21,138 bases of DNA from Candidatus Uhrbacteria bacterium (GCA_018701105.1 JABIWD010000016.1:1-21138); one strand, 5' to 3'. Shown: positions 13,856-21,016, numbered from the stretch's first letter. Translations and numbers: made by a program. The notes: a model not told the origin generated them from the sequence alone.

Positions 13856-15172
13856 ATGGGAAAGAAAAAATGGCGCACAGGCCGAGACACATTCTTGTAC
13901 GTTTCAAACCTTCCAGAAGGAGCTGTTGAATCTATTCGAAAATACGGTGAAGGGCTTGGAAAGAAATTTAAGGTTGCAGTTATCTATAACCAGAAAATAC
14001 AGATCATCGGAGATAATGCTAAGAAGCGCGGAGCAGACATTATCATTCCAGCCGACTTCAGTTCACCATCTGCGATTCAAAAGGCGCTCGTTCCCTATCG
14101 AGACAAGTTGCTTGGGACCACCGCCCGAGGTGATATTTCTGTTGGATATTTTAGAAAGGTTATTCCTCATCTTCCAGAGATGCGTACACCAAACGCTGAA
14201 TCGCTCTTGTGGTCAGTGAACAAAATCGACATGCGAAAACGGTTCTTCGCTTACGATAAAAGTATTACACCGAAGTTTGCGATCGCAAAGGACTCAACGC
14301 AAAAGACAATTGACCGAATCGTGAAGCGTGTAAACTTTCCGTGCGTCGTGAAACCACCAGACCTTGCCGAGAGCATTCTTGTCGCTATCTGCTTCCATGA
14401 GGAAGAGTTGCAGGCCGCGTTAAAGCGAACTTTTGCAAAGGTGCGATCAATCTATAAAAAGAAAATGATCCAGACGCCACCAAGAGTCCTTGTTGAGCAG
14501 TTCATGGAGGGCAACATGTATTCTGTTGACGCATACGTGAACTCAAGAGGAGTCGTACACTTCACACCCATGGTCTACATCAAAACCGGACGTGAAATTG
14601 GTTTTGACGACTTCTTTGGATACATGCAGCTCACACCAACGAATCTAAAGACTCAGAGCATCAAGGACGCACACGTAGTAGCGCGCAAAGCAGTGAAGGC
14701 GCTTGGAATGCGGAGCACGTCGGCTCACATCGAGCTTATGCGAACCGAGGATGGTTGGAAGATCATCGAAGTCGGCGCTCGCATCGGAGGCTTCCGAGTT
14801 GAAATGTACAAGCTGTCATACGGTTTCGATCATGGTTTGAATGATCTTATACATCGTGTGCCAAACAAGATTAAAGTTCCAAAGCGAAAGAAAGGCTACA
14901 CAGCCGCAATGAAATTCTTCGCAAAGGAAGAGGGCGAGCTCGTGAAACTCGTTGGTGCAAAGAAAGCAAAGAGCCTTGCGTCATTCCACAGTATCGACGT
15001 GAAAAAGAAAGTTGGTGCTACGCTCAAGTACGCCAAGCATGGAGGTGTCAGTGTTTTCAACATCATGCTTTTCAACAAAGAGCGCTCGAAGCTATTGGCG
15101 GATATACGTCGTTTAGAGAAGATGATTATCATCGAAACTAAGAAAGTTCCAAAGAAAAGTGCGAAGAAGTAA
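13856..15172 (+). CDS. ATP-grasp ligase, carboxylate-amine ligase type
   Basis: The 438-residue protein starts 1 nt after the dus stop. It has a pre-ATP-grasp Rossmann-like N-terminus (about 10-100), the ATP-binding lysine K166 in FPCVVKP, the adenine-contact segment VLVEQFMEG (212-219), and metal-binding acids E293 (HIELM) and E305 in IIEVGARIGG, as in amino-acid ligases of the carbamoyl-phosphate-synthetase-like ATP-grasp group. Such enzymes activate a carboxylate as acyl-phosphate and join it to an amine. The typical glycine-rich lid is poorly conserved. The C-terminus from about 340 is strongly basic, ending KKVPKKSAKK, suggesting binding to an acidic or nucleic-acid partner. Substrates are unknown. 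Neighbours are a second ATP-grasp enzyme and a metallopeptidase. Confidence 0.8.
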   Translation: MGKKKWRTGRDTFLYVSNLPEGAVESIRKYGEGLGKKFKVAVIYNQKIQIIGDNAKKRGADIIIPADFSSPSAIQKALVPYRDKLLGTTARGDISVGYFRKVIPHLPEMRTPNAESLLWSVNKIDMRKRFFAYDKSITPKFAIAKDSTQKTIDRIVKRVNFPCVVKPPDLAESILVAICFHEEELQAALKRTFAKVRSIYKKKMIQTPPRVLVEQFMEGNMYSVDAYVNSRGVVHFTPMVYIKTGREIGFDDFFGYMQLTPTNLKTQSIKDAHVVARKAVKALGMRSTSAHIELMRTEDGWKIIEVGARIGGFRVEMYKLSYGFDHGLNDLIHRVPNKIKVPKRKKGYTAAMKFFAKEEGELVKLVGAKKAKSLASFHSIDVKKKVGATLKYAKHGGVSVFNIMLFNKERSKLLADIRRLEKMIIIETKKVPKKSAKK

Positions 15173-15174
15173 TT

Positions 15175-16071
15175 ATGAGAATCGGAATTCTCTCGTTCCA
15201 GACTCGCAATTTCGAGAATTATAGTTCGGTCGACCAGTTAGCAGACCGAATCACTGCGAATGGACACGAGGCGACAATCATACTAGTTGCAGAACTTGAA
15301 CTGCAATTTGGATCAAAGACGGAGGTGCTTTTGAAAGGAAAGCCTCTCCCTCTTTTTGATATTCTGATTGTGCGACCGCGAATAATTGCAGACCCTTCAA
15401 TCGCAACCACATACATGAGAGCTCTCGAGACGTCTGGTCAGAAGCTTTTGAATGGTCCTAACCCGGTATTTTTTACAAAGAATAAGCTCGAAACTCTAAG
15501 ACGACTTTCAGATGCAGGAATTCCAGTACCTAAAACCTCCACCATCAGCAAACTCGATGAACTCGATTCTGTAATGGCCGGGTACGACTTCCCCGTAGTG
15601 ATCAAAACTATATATGGATCTCACGGCACGGGAGTATTCCTTGCCGAATCGCACGAGTCCCTAAGGCCAATCGTAGATTTTCAGATTAATCGTGGACAGT
15701 TCAACGACCCGATTACAATCCAGGAGTACATTGCGGAGGCAAAGAATAGCGATCTTCGCGCATTTGTTGTAGATGAAAGGGTCGTTGCAGCGATGAGACG
15801 TACAGCTCCTAATGGAGATTTTCGTGCAAACTATACAAGAGGAGGGTCAATTGAAGCGGTTGACTTAACCGATGAACAAAAGAGTGTCGCAGTAGCAGCG
15901 GCAAACGCACTAGAGCTAGACTATGCTGGCGTCGACATTCTAGAGGCATCTACTGGTCCGGTTGTAATTGAAGTAAACTCTAACCCTGGTTTTACAGGAA
16001 TAATGGAGGCGACTGGTGTAGACGTTGCCGATGAGATCGTGAAACTAGCAATAGCTCGAGCGACCAAATAA
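15175..16071 (+). CDS. RimK-like ATP-grasp amino-acid ligase
   Basis: The 298-residue protein has the length and order of RimK/LysX: an N-terminal domain (MRIGILSFQTRNFENYS), then NKLETLRRLSDAGIPVPKT, ATP lysine K144 (FPVVIKT), the glycine loop GSHGTGV (148-154), QEYI (183-186), the D-L-R-A-F segment (193-197) with R208 and N219 for phosphate and substrate contacts, and metal ligands D254, E266 and N268 (VIEVNSNPGF). RimK adds glutamate to the C-terminus of ribosomal protein S6, and LysX adds an amino acid to a carrier protein. The acceptor here is unknown. It starts 2 nt after the previous stop (TAATTATG) and is followed 1 nt later by the DUF1704 gene. Family certain, substrate open. Confidence 0.9.
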   Translation: MRIGILSFQTRNFENYSSVDQLADRITANGHEATIILVAELELQFGSKTEVLLKGKPLPLFDILIVRPRIIADPSIATTYMRALETSGQKLLNGPNPVFFTKNKLETLRRLSDAGIPVPKTSTISKLDELDSVMAGYDFPVVIKTIYGSHGTGVFLAESHESLRPIVDFQINRGQFNDPITIQEYIAEAKNSDLRAFVVDERVVAAMRRTAPNGDFRANYTRGGSIEAVDLTDEQKSVAVAAANALELDYAGVDILEASTGPVVIEVNSNPGFTGIMEATGVDVADEIVKLAIARATK

Positions 16072-16072
16072 T

Positions 16073-17320
16073 ATGCAAGAACCGATCGACAAAATTTGGT
16101 TCGATAAACTCGCGGCGATCCATCCCTTTTCTCTTGTAGGAAAGCTGACCGGTGACCCAAAATCTCGCCTGGCAAAGAAAGAACAGTTTCTTGCAAACGA
16201 GATCGAGAACCCAAAATTCAAGTATCCACGGCTTGTTGTCTTTAAGATTGACCGTAAACGAAAACGTCTTGAGGCGCTAAGGGCTGATATTGACGCAAAC
16301 GAGGAGTCTGAGATCATAAAGCGAGCCTATTGTAGGCTGATCGATGAAAAGCTTAGTCATCTCAATATTCTGGAAGCTGCACAAACCGAGGATGACACAA
16401 TGTTTGAGAAGCTCGTCACGTCAGAATTCGGAGGGCCGTCTTCTGAAGTTCTACATAGACTCATGCCACACGTAACTGACATGCTCGAGAAAGCTGAATC
16501 TCACGACAATGAGTTAAGCTCTAATGCTGCGTTACGCATAAAGGAGCTCATCCTTGATATCCCTACATCTGACGATCCGCTGTTTGAATCCTTCAATCAC
16601 GAATCTGAAAAGACGATCACTGCATCAAAGATCAAGAAACGTTTTAAGCTTGAGCTTGCAAATAATAATATTTGCGATTGGAGTGTTACCTTAGATGGAG
16701 AATGTAGAAGTGCGTCGATCATCATAGATCAGAAATCAAAAAACATTCTTATCCCCGGACATCGACGCGTAAGTGAATCAAGACTCGAGGCTCTGGTTAA
16801 ACACGAGATCGGTGTTCACGTGATGCGGAGAGTCAACGCTGAGAGCTCTACGTTTATGTTGCTAAGCGCGGGGTTAGATCACTACATTCGTGGAGATGAA
16901 GGCCTTGCCAAGTTCGAAGAGCATGCTATTTACCCAGCTGCACTTAACAGTACAATTGAGATGTACTTTATCGCAGCCTTGGTCATGGGCCTCGCTGGGA
17001 AGAAGATGAATTTTAGAGAGACGTATAACCTTTTCTACGATTACTACCTTGCAAGTCGACACAACAAAGACGGGCTGTCAGAGAAAGGTGCTCAGAATTA
17101 CGGATGGAATCGAGCAGTGCGGCTATTCAAAGGAACGACTGGTCAATCACGAGGAATTTGTTTTACCCACGACCTTGCCTACATGCACGGATACATTGAC
17201 CTGCTCAAGATCTTGGAGTCGCACCCAAATGAGCAAAATCGTTTCTATAACGGTAAATATGACCCTGCAAATGCGTTTCATCGTAAGTTAATGGATGAAC
17301 TTGAGCCAGATTCAAAGTAG
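16073..17320 (+). CDS. DUF1704 / tyrosine-carboxypeptidase-like HExxxH zinc metallopeptidase
   Basis: The 415-residue protein has a charged helical N-terminus (about 30-180) and then the DUF1704 core. This holds the zinc motif H244-E-I-G-V-H249 (LVKHEIGVHVMRRVNA), the downstream D-E-G-L-A segment (275-279) supplying a glutamate ligand, and the conserved C-terminal block WNRAVRLFKGTTGQSRGICFTHDLAYMHGY (about 345-374). The family includes the bacterial 'QEGLA motif' proteins and the eukaryotic tubulin tyrosine carboxypeptidase MATCAP, which removes a C-terminal residue. The usual Gln of QEGLA is Asp here. No signal peptide or membrane segment, so it is cytoplasmic. It completes a coupled run with two ATP-grasp ligases, suggesting it trims or reverses their products. 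The substrate is unknown. Confidence 0.85.
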   Translation: MQEPIDKIWFDKLAAIHPFSLVGKLTGDPKSRLAKKEQFLANEIENPKFKYPRLVVFKIDRKRKRLEALRADIDANEESEIIKRAYCRLIDEKLSHLNILEAAQTEDDTMFEKLVTSEFGGPSSEVLHRLMPHVTDMLEKAESHDNELSSNAALRIKELILDIPTSDDPLFESFNHESEKTITASKIKKRFKLELANNNICDWSVTLDGECRSASIIIDQKSKNILIPGHRRVSESRLEALVKHEIGVHVMRRVNAESSTFMLLSAGLDHYIRGDEGLAKFEEHAIYPAALNSTIEMYFIAALVMGLAGKKMNFRETYNLFYDYYLASRHNKDGLSEKGAQNYGWNRAVRLFKGTTGQSRGICFTHDLAYMHGYIDLLKILESHPNEQNRFYNGKYDPANAFHRKLMDELEPDSK

Positions 17321-17322
17321 TA

Positions 17323-17351
17323 TTGACACCCTGTAATTATCAGGGTACGAT
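17323..17351 (+). promoter_or_regulatory. tRNA-Gln promoter with an inverted repeat in the spacer
   Basis: TTGACA (17323-17328), a 17-nt spacer and TACGAT (17346-17351) give a start near 17358, 8 nt before the tRNA. The inverted repeat ACCCTG (17328-17333) / CAGGGT (17341-17346) with a 7-nt A/T loop fills the spacer and touches both boxes. Confidence 0.7.
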
Positions 17352-17365
17352 GCCGCCATAAACAT

Positions 17366-17439
17366 TCGGGGATCGTCTAGTGGTAGGACGTTGGGTTCTG
17401 GTCCCAAAAACCGGGGTTCGAGTCCCTGTCCCCGAGCCA
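17366..17439 (+). tRNA. tRNA-Gln (anticodon CUG), CCA encoded
   Basis: A full cloverleaf folds by hand. The acceptor stem is TCGGGGA / TCCCCGA (7 bp) with discriminator G and encoded CCA. The D-stem is GTC(T)/(G)GAC with loop AGTGGTA. The anticodon stem is TTGGG/CCCAA with loop TTCTGGT, giving anticodon CTG at 17398-17400. The variable loop is AAAC, and the T-stem CGGGG/CCCTG encloses the canonical TTCGAGT loop. CUG reads the glutamine codon CAG; a separate UUG tRNA for CAA would have to be elsewhere. A promoter precedes it and a terminator follows directly. Confidence 0.95.
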
Positions 17440-17440
17440 A

Positions 17441-17472
17441 GGAAAGTCCGTCGCTCATGCGGCGGTTTTTCC
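17441..17472 (+). terminator. Terminator of the tRNA-Gln gene
   Basis: Core arms CCGTCGC (17448-17454) and GCGGCGG (17459-17465) with loop TCAT are followed by TTTTT. An outer GGAAA/TTTCC pairing extends the stem through the T-tract. It starts 1 nt after the tRNA CCA, so the downstream GNAT-like gene needs its own promoter or readthrough. Confidence 0.85.
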
Positions 17473-17494
17473 TTGATTGAACACAAATATAGTT

Positions 17495-18244
17495 ATGCCT
17501 AAACAATACATGCGTTTTATTAGCTGGAATGTGTATCTTGATGACTTCGAGTCCGCAGATGATGCGTTCAGCAGCAAGAGAGTTACACGAGTTCGTAAGT
17601 CGCTAGAGAACCTCAAAGATTCACAATATCGTTTCGAGCAATTGGAGTTAACCGATGACTTGCTGGACCAGTTCGTTGTTCTGTACGACGCATTCATGAC
17701 AAAGAAAGAAGGTGGCGTTGTTTACCCTGTGAAGGAGGGTATAAATGCCAATCAGGAAAAGGGGCGTAAGTATCACATGCTTGCTCTTTGGAATGGAGAG
17801 GTTCTAGAAGGTGGATTGATATTTTCTGAAAGAAAGAGTGCTATCTCAGTCGCGTATCGCGTGTTTCCAACTTCACTGGATATCGCAACGACGGCTAGCC
17901 CTGCTCAGATCGCTGAATACATGGTGGTTGATGCTGCTTTGAAGATGGGTAAAGCTCGTGTAAACCATGGCCGCGATCGAAACGCCTATGGAATCAATGC
18001 TGACATTGGTCTCGCGTCATTCAAGATGCGGTCGGGTGCAATACCTCACATTTCTAAAAATGGTAACGAGATTGTCGATCTTCCTGAAACACTCGATTCC
18101 GACATCCTTGTATGCGTCGGGGATGAACCTGGAGAAATTTGCGATGAGCTCGTCTTGTTCACTGATCTAGACGAAGAAGAGGCGCTGAAGAAATATCAGA
18201 TCTCAAAATACAAAGGAGTACCGTTACGAGTCAAGAAAAGATAG
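17495..18244 (+). CDS. GNAT/FemAB-like acyl- or aminoacyltransferase (tentative)
   Basis: The 249-residue soluble protein is hard to place. Its middle and end look like the GNAT-fold 'acetyltransferase_6'/FemAB group: LDQFVVLYDAFMTKKEGG, then ALWNGEVLEGGLIFSERKSAISVAYRVFP (the strand hairpin and acceptor strand), then IAEYMVVDAALKMGKARVNHGRDRNAYG with an IGLASFKMRSGAIP ending. Such proteins transfer acyl groups from CoA or amino acids from aminoacyl-tRNA. No clear Q/RxxGxG/A acetyl-CoA loop is visible, which leans towards the FemAB side. I chose ATG 17495; ATG 17510 is also possible, and TTG 17477 lies next to the tRNA terminator. TATAGT at 17488-17493 is too close to serve the chosen start. 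It follows the ATP-grasp/DUF1704 block after the tRNA. Confidence 0.6.
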   Translation: MPKQYMRFISWNVYLDDFESADDAFSSKRVTRVRKSLENLKDSQYRFEQLELTDDLLDQFVVLYDAFMTKKEGGVVYPVKEGINANQEKGRKYHMLALWNGEVLEGGLIFSERKSAISVAYRVFPTSLDIATTASPAQIAEYMVVDAALKMGKARVNHGRDRNAYGINADIGLASFKMRSGAIPHISKNGNEIVDLPETLDSDILVCVGDEPGEICDELVLFTDLDEEEALKKYQISKYKGVPLRVKKR

Positions 18245-18248
18245 ACAC

Positions 18249-18273
18249 ATCGACCCTTCGGGGTCGATTTTGT
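18249..18273 (+). terminator. UUCG-capped terminator after the GNAT-like gene
   Basis: A perfect 8-bp stem has arms ATCGACCC (18249-18256) and GGGTCGAT (18261-18268) closed by a C(TTCG)G tetraloop, followed by TTTGTT. It starts 4 nt after the stop codon. Its tail merges with the next promoter. Confidence 0.88.
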
Positions 18274-18279
18274 TATAAT
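18271..18279 (+). promoter_or_regulatory. Extended -10 promoter, predicted leaderless
   Basis: TGTTATAAT is a perfect TGn-TATAAT ending 6 nt before the ATG at 18286. It overlaps the tail of the preceding terminator. An AGGAG sequence (18280-18284) lies between the -10 and the ATG. It could work as a Shine-Dalgarno only on a transcript starting further upstream, and it is very close to the ATG. Confidence 0.6.
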
Positions 18280-18285
18280 AGGAGC

Positions 18286-18447
18286 ATGAAACGACCATCA
18301 CATAAAAAGCTTCATCGCCTGTTACTTAGGATCTTTATTGTCCTCTTGTTAATTGGCTTTGGGCTCGCACTGCTTGTAAATGTACAGACAGCTGCTAAGG
18401 TGGCTTCAGATAACCCATTCCCCGTCGCTAACGACCGGGCCAACTAA
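18286..18447 (+). CDS. 53-residue single-span membrane peptide
   Basis: A short reading frame, MKRPSHKKLHRLLLRIFIVL... to ...FPVAND RAN, has a basic N-terminus and one hydrophobic helix (about residues 12-32), then a short polar tail. The positive-inside rule puts the N-terminus in the cytoplasm. The gene has a perfect extended -10 just upstream, and its stop lies 4 nt before the ATG of the secreted protein at 18452, so the two are probably cotranscribed. Coding is supported by this context and by the sensible topology; no family is recognised. Confidence 0.6.
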   Translation: MKRPSHKKLHRLLLRIFIVLLLIGFGLALLVNVQTAAKVASDNPFPVANDRAN

Positions 18448-18451
18448 CCAT

Positions 18452-19381
18452 ATGAAACAAATATTCTTCGGCTTCTTGGCGCTTACGCTGTTGGTGCCCT
18501 CACTCGCATTTGCAGAAGGCGCGCCCACGATCTCAGAGGTGTCACCACTTGAGGCAGTGGTCGACACGCTCGTTACATTAAGTGTCACTGCAACAGACTC
18601 GGACGGAGTCGCGTCTTGCTCGATGAAGATATCAAGCGTAGACCGTGGTGCCATGACGTATAACGCGTCAAATGGCCGATATGAGTTTGATTGGACATTC
18701 GACGACAATCGAACAGCGAGCTCGGTTCGTGCATACTGTACAGATAATCTTGGTAACTCGGTAAATGGTCCTTCTAAGGTTCTGAGCATACTCGAGATAC
18801 CACGTTCACTCGAGATCGGTGACCCTGAGGTCACGCCTACAGAGACTGTAGATGAGGTCGATGCAACAGACTTCACAGAGGAGATGATCATCCTGACATC
18901 GCCTGTACTGATCAAGACACCGTGTCCGGGTGGCGAAGACTTCACGCACCCATGTCGTACAGTGTATTTCTTGGATAACCTAGGAACACGTCACGCGTTT
19001 CCTAACGAGAAGGCATACTTTACATGGTACACAGACTGGTCAAACATTCATGTGATCAACACGGACATCATGGCGGTACTTCCACTCGGTGGTAACGTGC
19101 GATATCACCCTGGAACAAAGATGGTGAAATATCCATCTGCCCATCAGGTGTATGTGGTCGGAGTATTTGGAGATTTGATAGAGGTTGATAGCGAAGCTAC
19201 TGCCGAGGCCCTATATGGCGCAAACTGGAACCAACAGATCGACGACGTGTCGGAAGCCTTCTTCGGAAACTATACCTACGGCGAAGCAGGTGTGACTATC
19301 GACAGTTACGATCCTGAGGCTGCTAGAAACAGTGTTTCATCTATCAATGACAACATCTGGGAAGTCTGGCACGTTATATAA
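18452..19381 (+). CDS. Secreted surface protein: Ig-like domain plus Patescibacteria-type 'HAFPN/YFTWY' module
   Basis: The 309-residue protein starts at ATG 18452, placing a clean Sec signal peptide at the N-terminus (MKQIFFGFLALTLLVPSLAFA, cleavage near residue 21). Residues 24-113 form an Ig-like domain (APTISEVSPLEAVVDTLVTL, with C56 and C96 placed to form its disulfide). A Glu/Thr-rich linker (114-145) follows. Residues 150-275 form a module beginning C158-x9-C168 and carrying RHAFPNEKAYFTWYTDW, GGNVRYHPGTKMVKY, QVYVV and LYGANWNQQIDDVSEAFF. I associate this module with many Patescibacteria secreted proteins of unknown role. No membrane anchor is seen at the C-terminus. It is likely exported or cell-wall associated. 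A terminator follows. Confidence 0.8.
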   Translation: MKQIFFGFLALTLLVPSLAFAEGAPTISEVSPLEAVVDTLVTLSVTATDSDGVASCSMKISSVDRGAMTYNASNGRYEFDWTFDDNRTASSVRAYCTDNLGNSVNGPSKVLSILEIPRSLEIGDPEVTPTETVDEVDATDFTEEMIILTSPVLIKTPCPGGEDFTHPCRTVYFLDNLGTRHAFPNEKAYFTWYTDWSNIHVINTDIMAVLPLGGNVRYHPGTKMVKYPSAHQVYVVGVFGDLIEVDSEATAEALYGANWNQQIDDVSEAFFGNYTYGEAGVTIDSYDPEAARNSVSSINDNIWEVWHVI

Positions 19382-19386
19382 AACAA

Positions 19387-19414
19387 AAACACCCGCAACC
19401 GCGGGTGTTTTTTA
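19387..19414. terminator. Bidirectional terminator between the surface-protein gene and dnaX
   Basis: Arms AAACACCCGC (19387-19396) and GCGGGTGTTT (19401-19410) with loop AACC are followed by TTTTTT on the plus strand and by TTTTGTTT on the minus strand. It serves both convergent genes. Confidence 0.9.
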
Positions 19415-21007
19415 TTACGCAACAACTTCTCCACCGAAGGCATCCATTACCGCAGCAACATTCGGATCGCTATTTGTCGACCCCTCATGTTCCGCTACAA
19501 AGATCAACTTTGAGCCGAGCACTTCGCTTATAACAGCAGACAACAGCTCACTGTTTTTTGCAGTGTTTATAGTCTCCGCATAAAAGGCAAACTGTACTTT
19601 CACATAAACCGCACCTTTCTCGACCCGCACAGGCTCTGCCAACTCAAGTGTCAGTGGCAGCGACGCGTGCTTATCTTTTACGTTCTTCTGAAATGTAGAC
19701 CAGTATTTCTTTACAGTCTCAAGATCAACATCACCCGAACTCGCACTAGGAGCTTCGGCTTTGTCAGTATCTTCCGGCACGTCATTGCGAGCCGGAGCGG
19801 CAGCCGCAGGTGAAGCAGCCTTTTCGTTTGAGATAACTTCAGGTGGCGCGCTGACTACCTCGGGCATAACAGCGTTCGATGGCGAACTTGAGATTTCAGG
19901 AGCAGAGACTGAGGGCGATACTGAGGCGCTCTGAGACCCGCACGCATCAACAACAGCAAGCTCAAGCGCTAGCTGTGGCATATGGTAGCGTCTGTGATCG
20001 TCTCGCGCCTTGAGTAGTAACTCGAGTATCTCACGGACACGATCGATGCTGATCTCACCAACGAGCGCTTTGATCTCTCCAATCTGTTCCATTGTGTAGT
20101 CACCTTGCAACTCGGTCTGGCCAACTCGCGACAACAAAACTGCGCGTGTCATATCGATCGCATTATCTGCGAGTTTCACAAGATCGAATCCACCGTCCAT
20201 CACGTGATTAACGAGCCTGACACCCGATGCCGCATCGCGCTTAACCATCGAGCCTACAAGCTCTAACACATGCGAGATATCAACAATGGGTAAAACAACA
20301 GAGGCATTCTCAAGTGTGATCTTCTTCTCGCCTATCGTCATCACCTGTCCGAGCAGCCCCTCAGCATCTCGTAAGCACCCGCCTGATCGACGACCGATCT
20401 CAATCAACACAGCTTCATCAACCTCAATCTTTTCCGAGCTAGCCATCATCTTAAGTCGATCGATCATTAGATCCATCGGAATCTTTGTAAAATCATACCT
20501 CTGGCAACGACTGATTATCGTATCAGGAATCTTATGCAGCTCAGTTGTAGCCAAGATAAACAAAACATACGCAGGAGGTTCCTCGAGCGTCTTGAGCAAC
20601 GCATTGAACGCGCCCTTGGAAAGCATGTGAACCTCGTCCACGATGAATACTTTCTTTTTAAGACTCGTCGGTGCAAAACGTACATTCTCGATTATGTTGT
20701 CACGCACGTTATCAACCCCCGTATTCGAGGCAGCGTCGATTTCGATTATGTCGAGCGCCTTACCATCCTGAATCATCTCACAGCCAAGACACGTTCCACA
20801 CGGCTCTCCCTCCTTCTGATCTAGACAGTTAACAGCTTTCGAAAGGATCCTTGCCAATGTAGTCTTCCCTATTCCACGCGGCCCTGAAAACAAATACGCA
20901 TGCGATACCGCATCCGTCTTCACCTGGTTGCGAAGAGGTGTGACAACATGATGCTGTCCTGAAACCCCCTCAAAAGTTTGCGGCCTGTATTTTCGGTATA
21001 AGTTCAT
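19415..21007 (-). CDS. dnaX: DNA polymerase III clamp-loader subunit gamma/tau
   Basis: The 530-residue AAA+ protein loads the sliding clamp. Start is ATG 21007 (MNLYRKYRPQTFEGVSGQ), the classic family N-terminus; the longer frame upstream covers the promoter. Walker A is GPRGIGKT (42-49), followed by a four-cysteine zinc module (C61, C70, C73, C76), Walker B VDEVHML (123-129), the SRC arginine-finger motif (166-168) and the clamp-loader collar domain (about 220-350). A low-complexity Ser/Ala/Pro/Glu linker (about 360-430) leads to a C-terminal domain of about 100 residues (KKYWSTFQKNVKDKHASL...). No clear slippery sequence with stimulatory hairpin was seen, so a shorter gamma form is not predicted. 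An extended -10 lies 9 nt before the ATG. Confidence 0.97.
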   Translation of the reverse strand: MNLYRKYRPQTFEGVSGQHHVVTPLRNQVKTDAVSHAYLFSGPRGIGKTTLARILSKAVNCLDQKEGEPCGTCLGCEMIQDGKALDIIEIDAASNTGVDNVRDNIIENVRFAPTSLKKKVFIVDEVHMLSKGAFNALLKTLEEPPAYVLFILATTELHKIPDTIISRCQRYDFTKIPMDLMIDRLKMMASSEKIEVDEAVLIEIGRRSGGCLRDAEGLLGQVMTIGEKKITLENASVVLPIVDISHVLELVGSMVKRDAASGVRLVNHVMDGGFDLVKLADNAIDMTRAVLLSRVGQTELQGDYTMEQIGEIKALVGEISIDRVREILELLLKARDDHRRYHMPQLALELAVVDACGSQSASVSPSVSAPEISSSPSNAVMPEVVSAPPEVISNEKAASPAAAAPARNDVPEDTDKAEAPSASSGDVDLETVKKYWSTFQKNVKDKHASLPLTLELAEPVRVEKGAVYVKVQFAFYAETINTAKNSELLSAVISEVLGSKLIFVAEHEGSTNSDPNVAAVMDAFGGEVVA

Positions 21008-21016
21008 AACGATATG

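Noticed and set aside
17486..17494. TATAGT as the GNAT-like gene promoter
   Set aside because: It ends 1 nt before the chosen ATG, too close for a start on that codon; it could serve only if ATG 17510 is used.
17312..17506. Minus-strand 64-residue frame across the tRNA
   Set aside because: It covers the tRNA-Gln gene, its promoter and terminator in antisense.
20600..20700. A-rich stretch in dnaX as a programmed frameshift site
   Set aside because: The run codes LKKKV before Walker B, too early for a gamma-form shift, and no stimulatory structure or nearby stop was seen.
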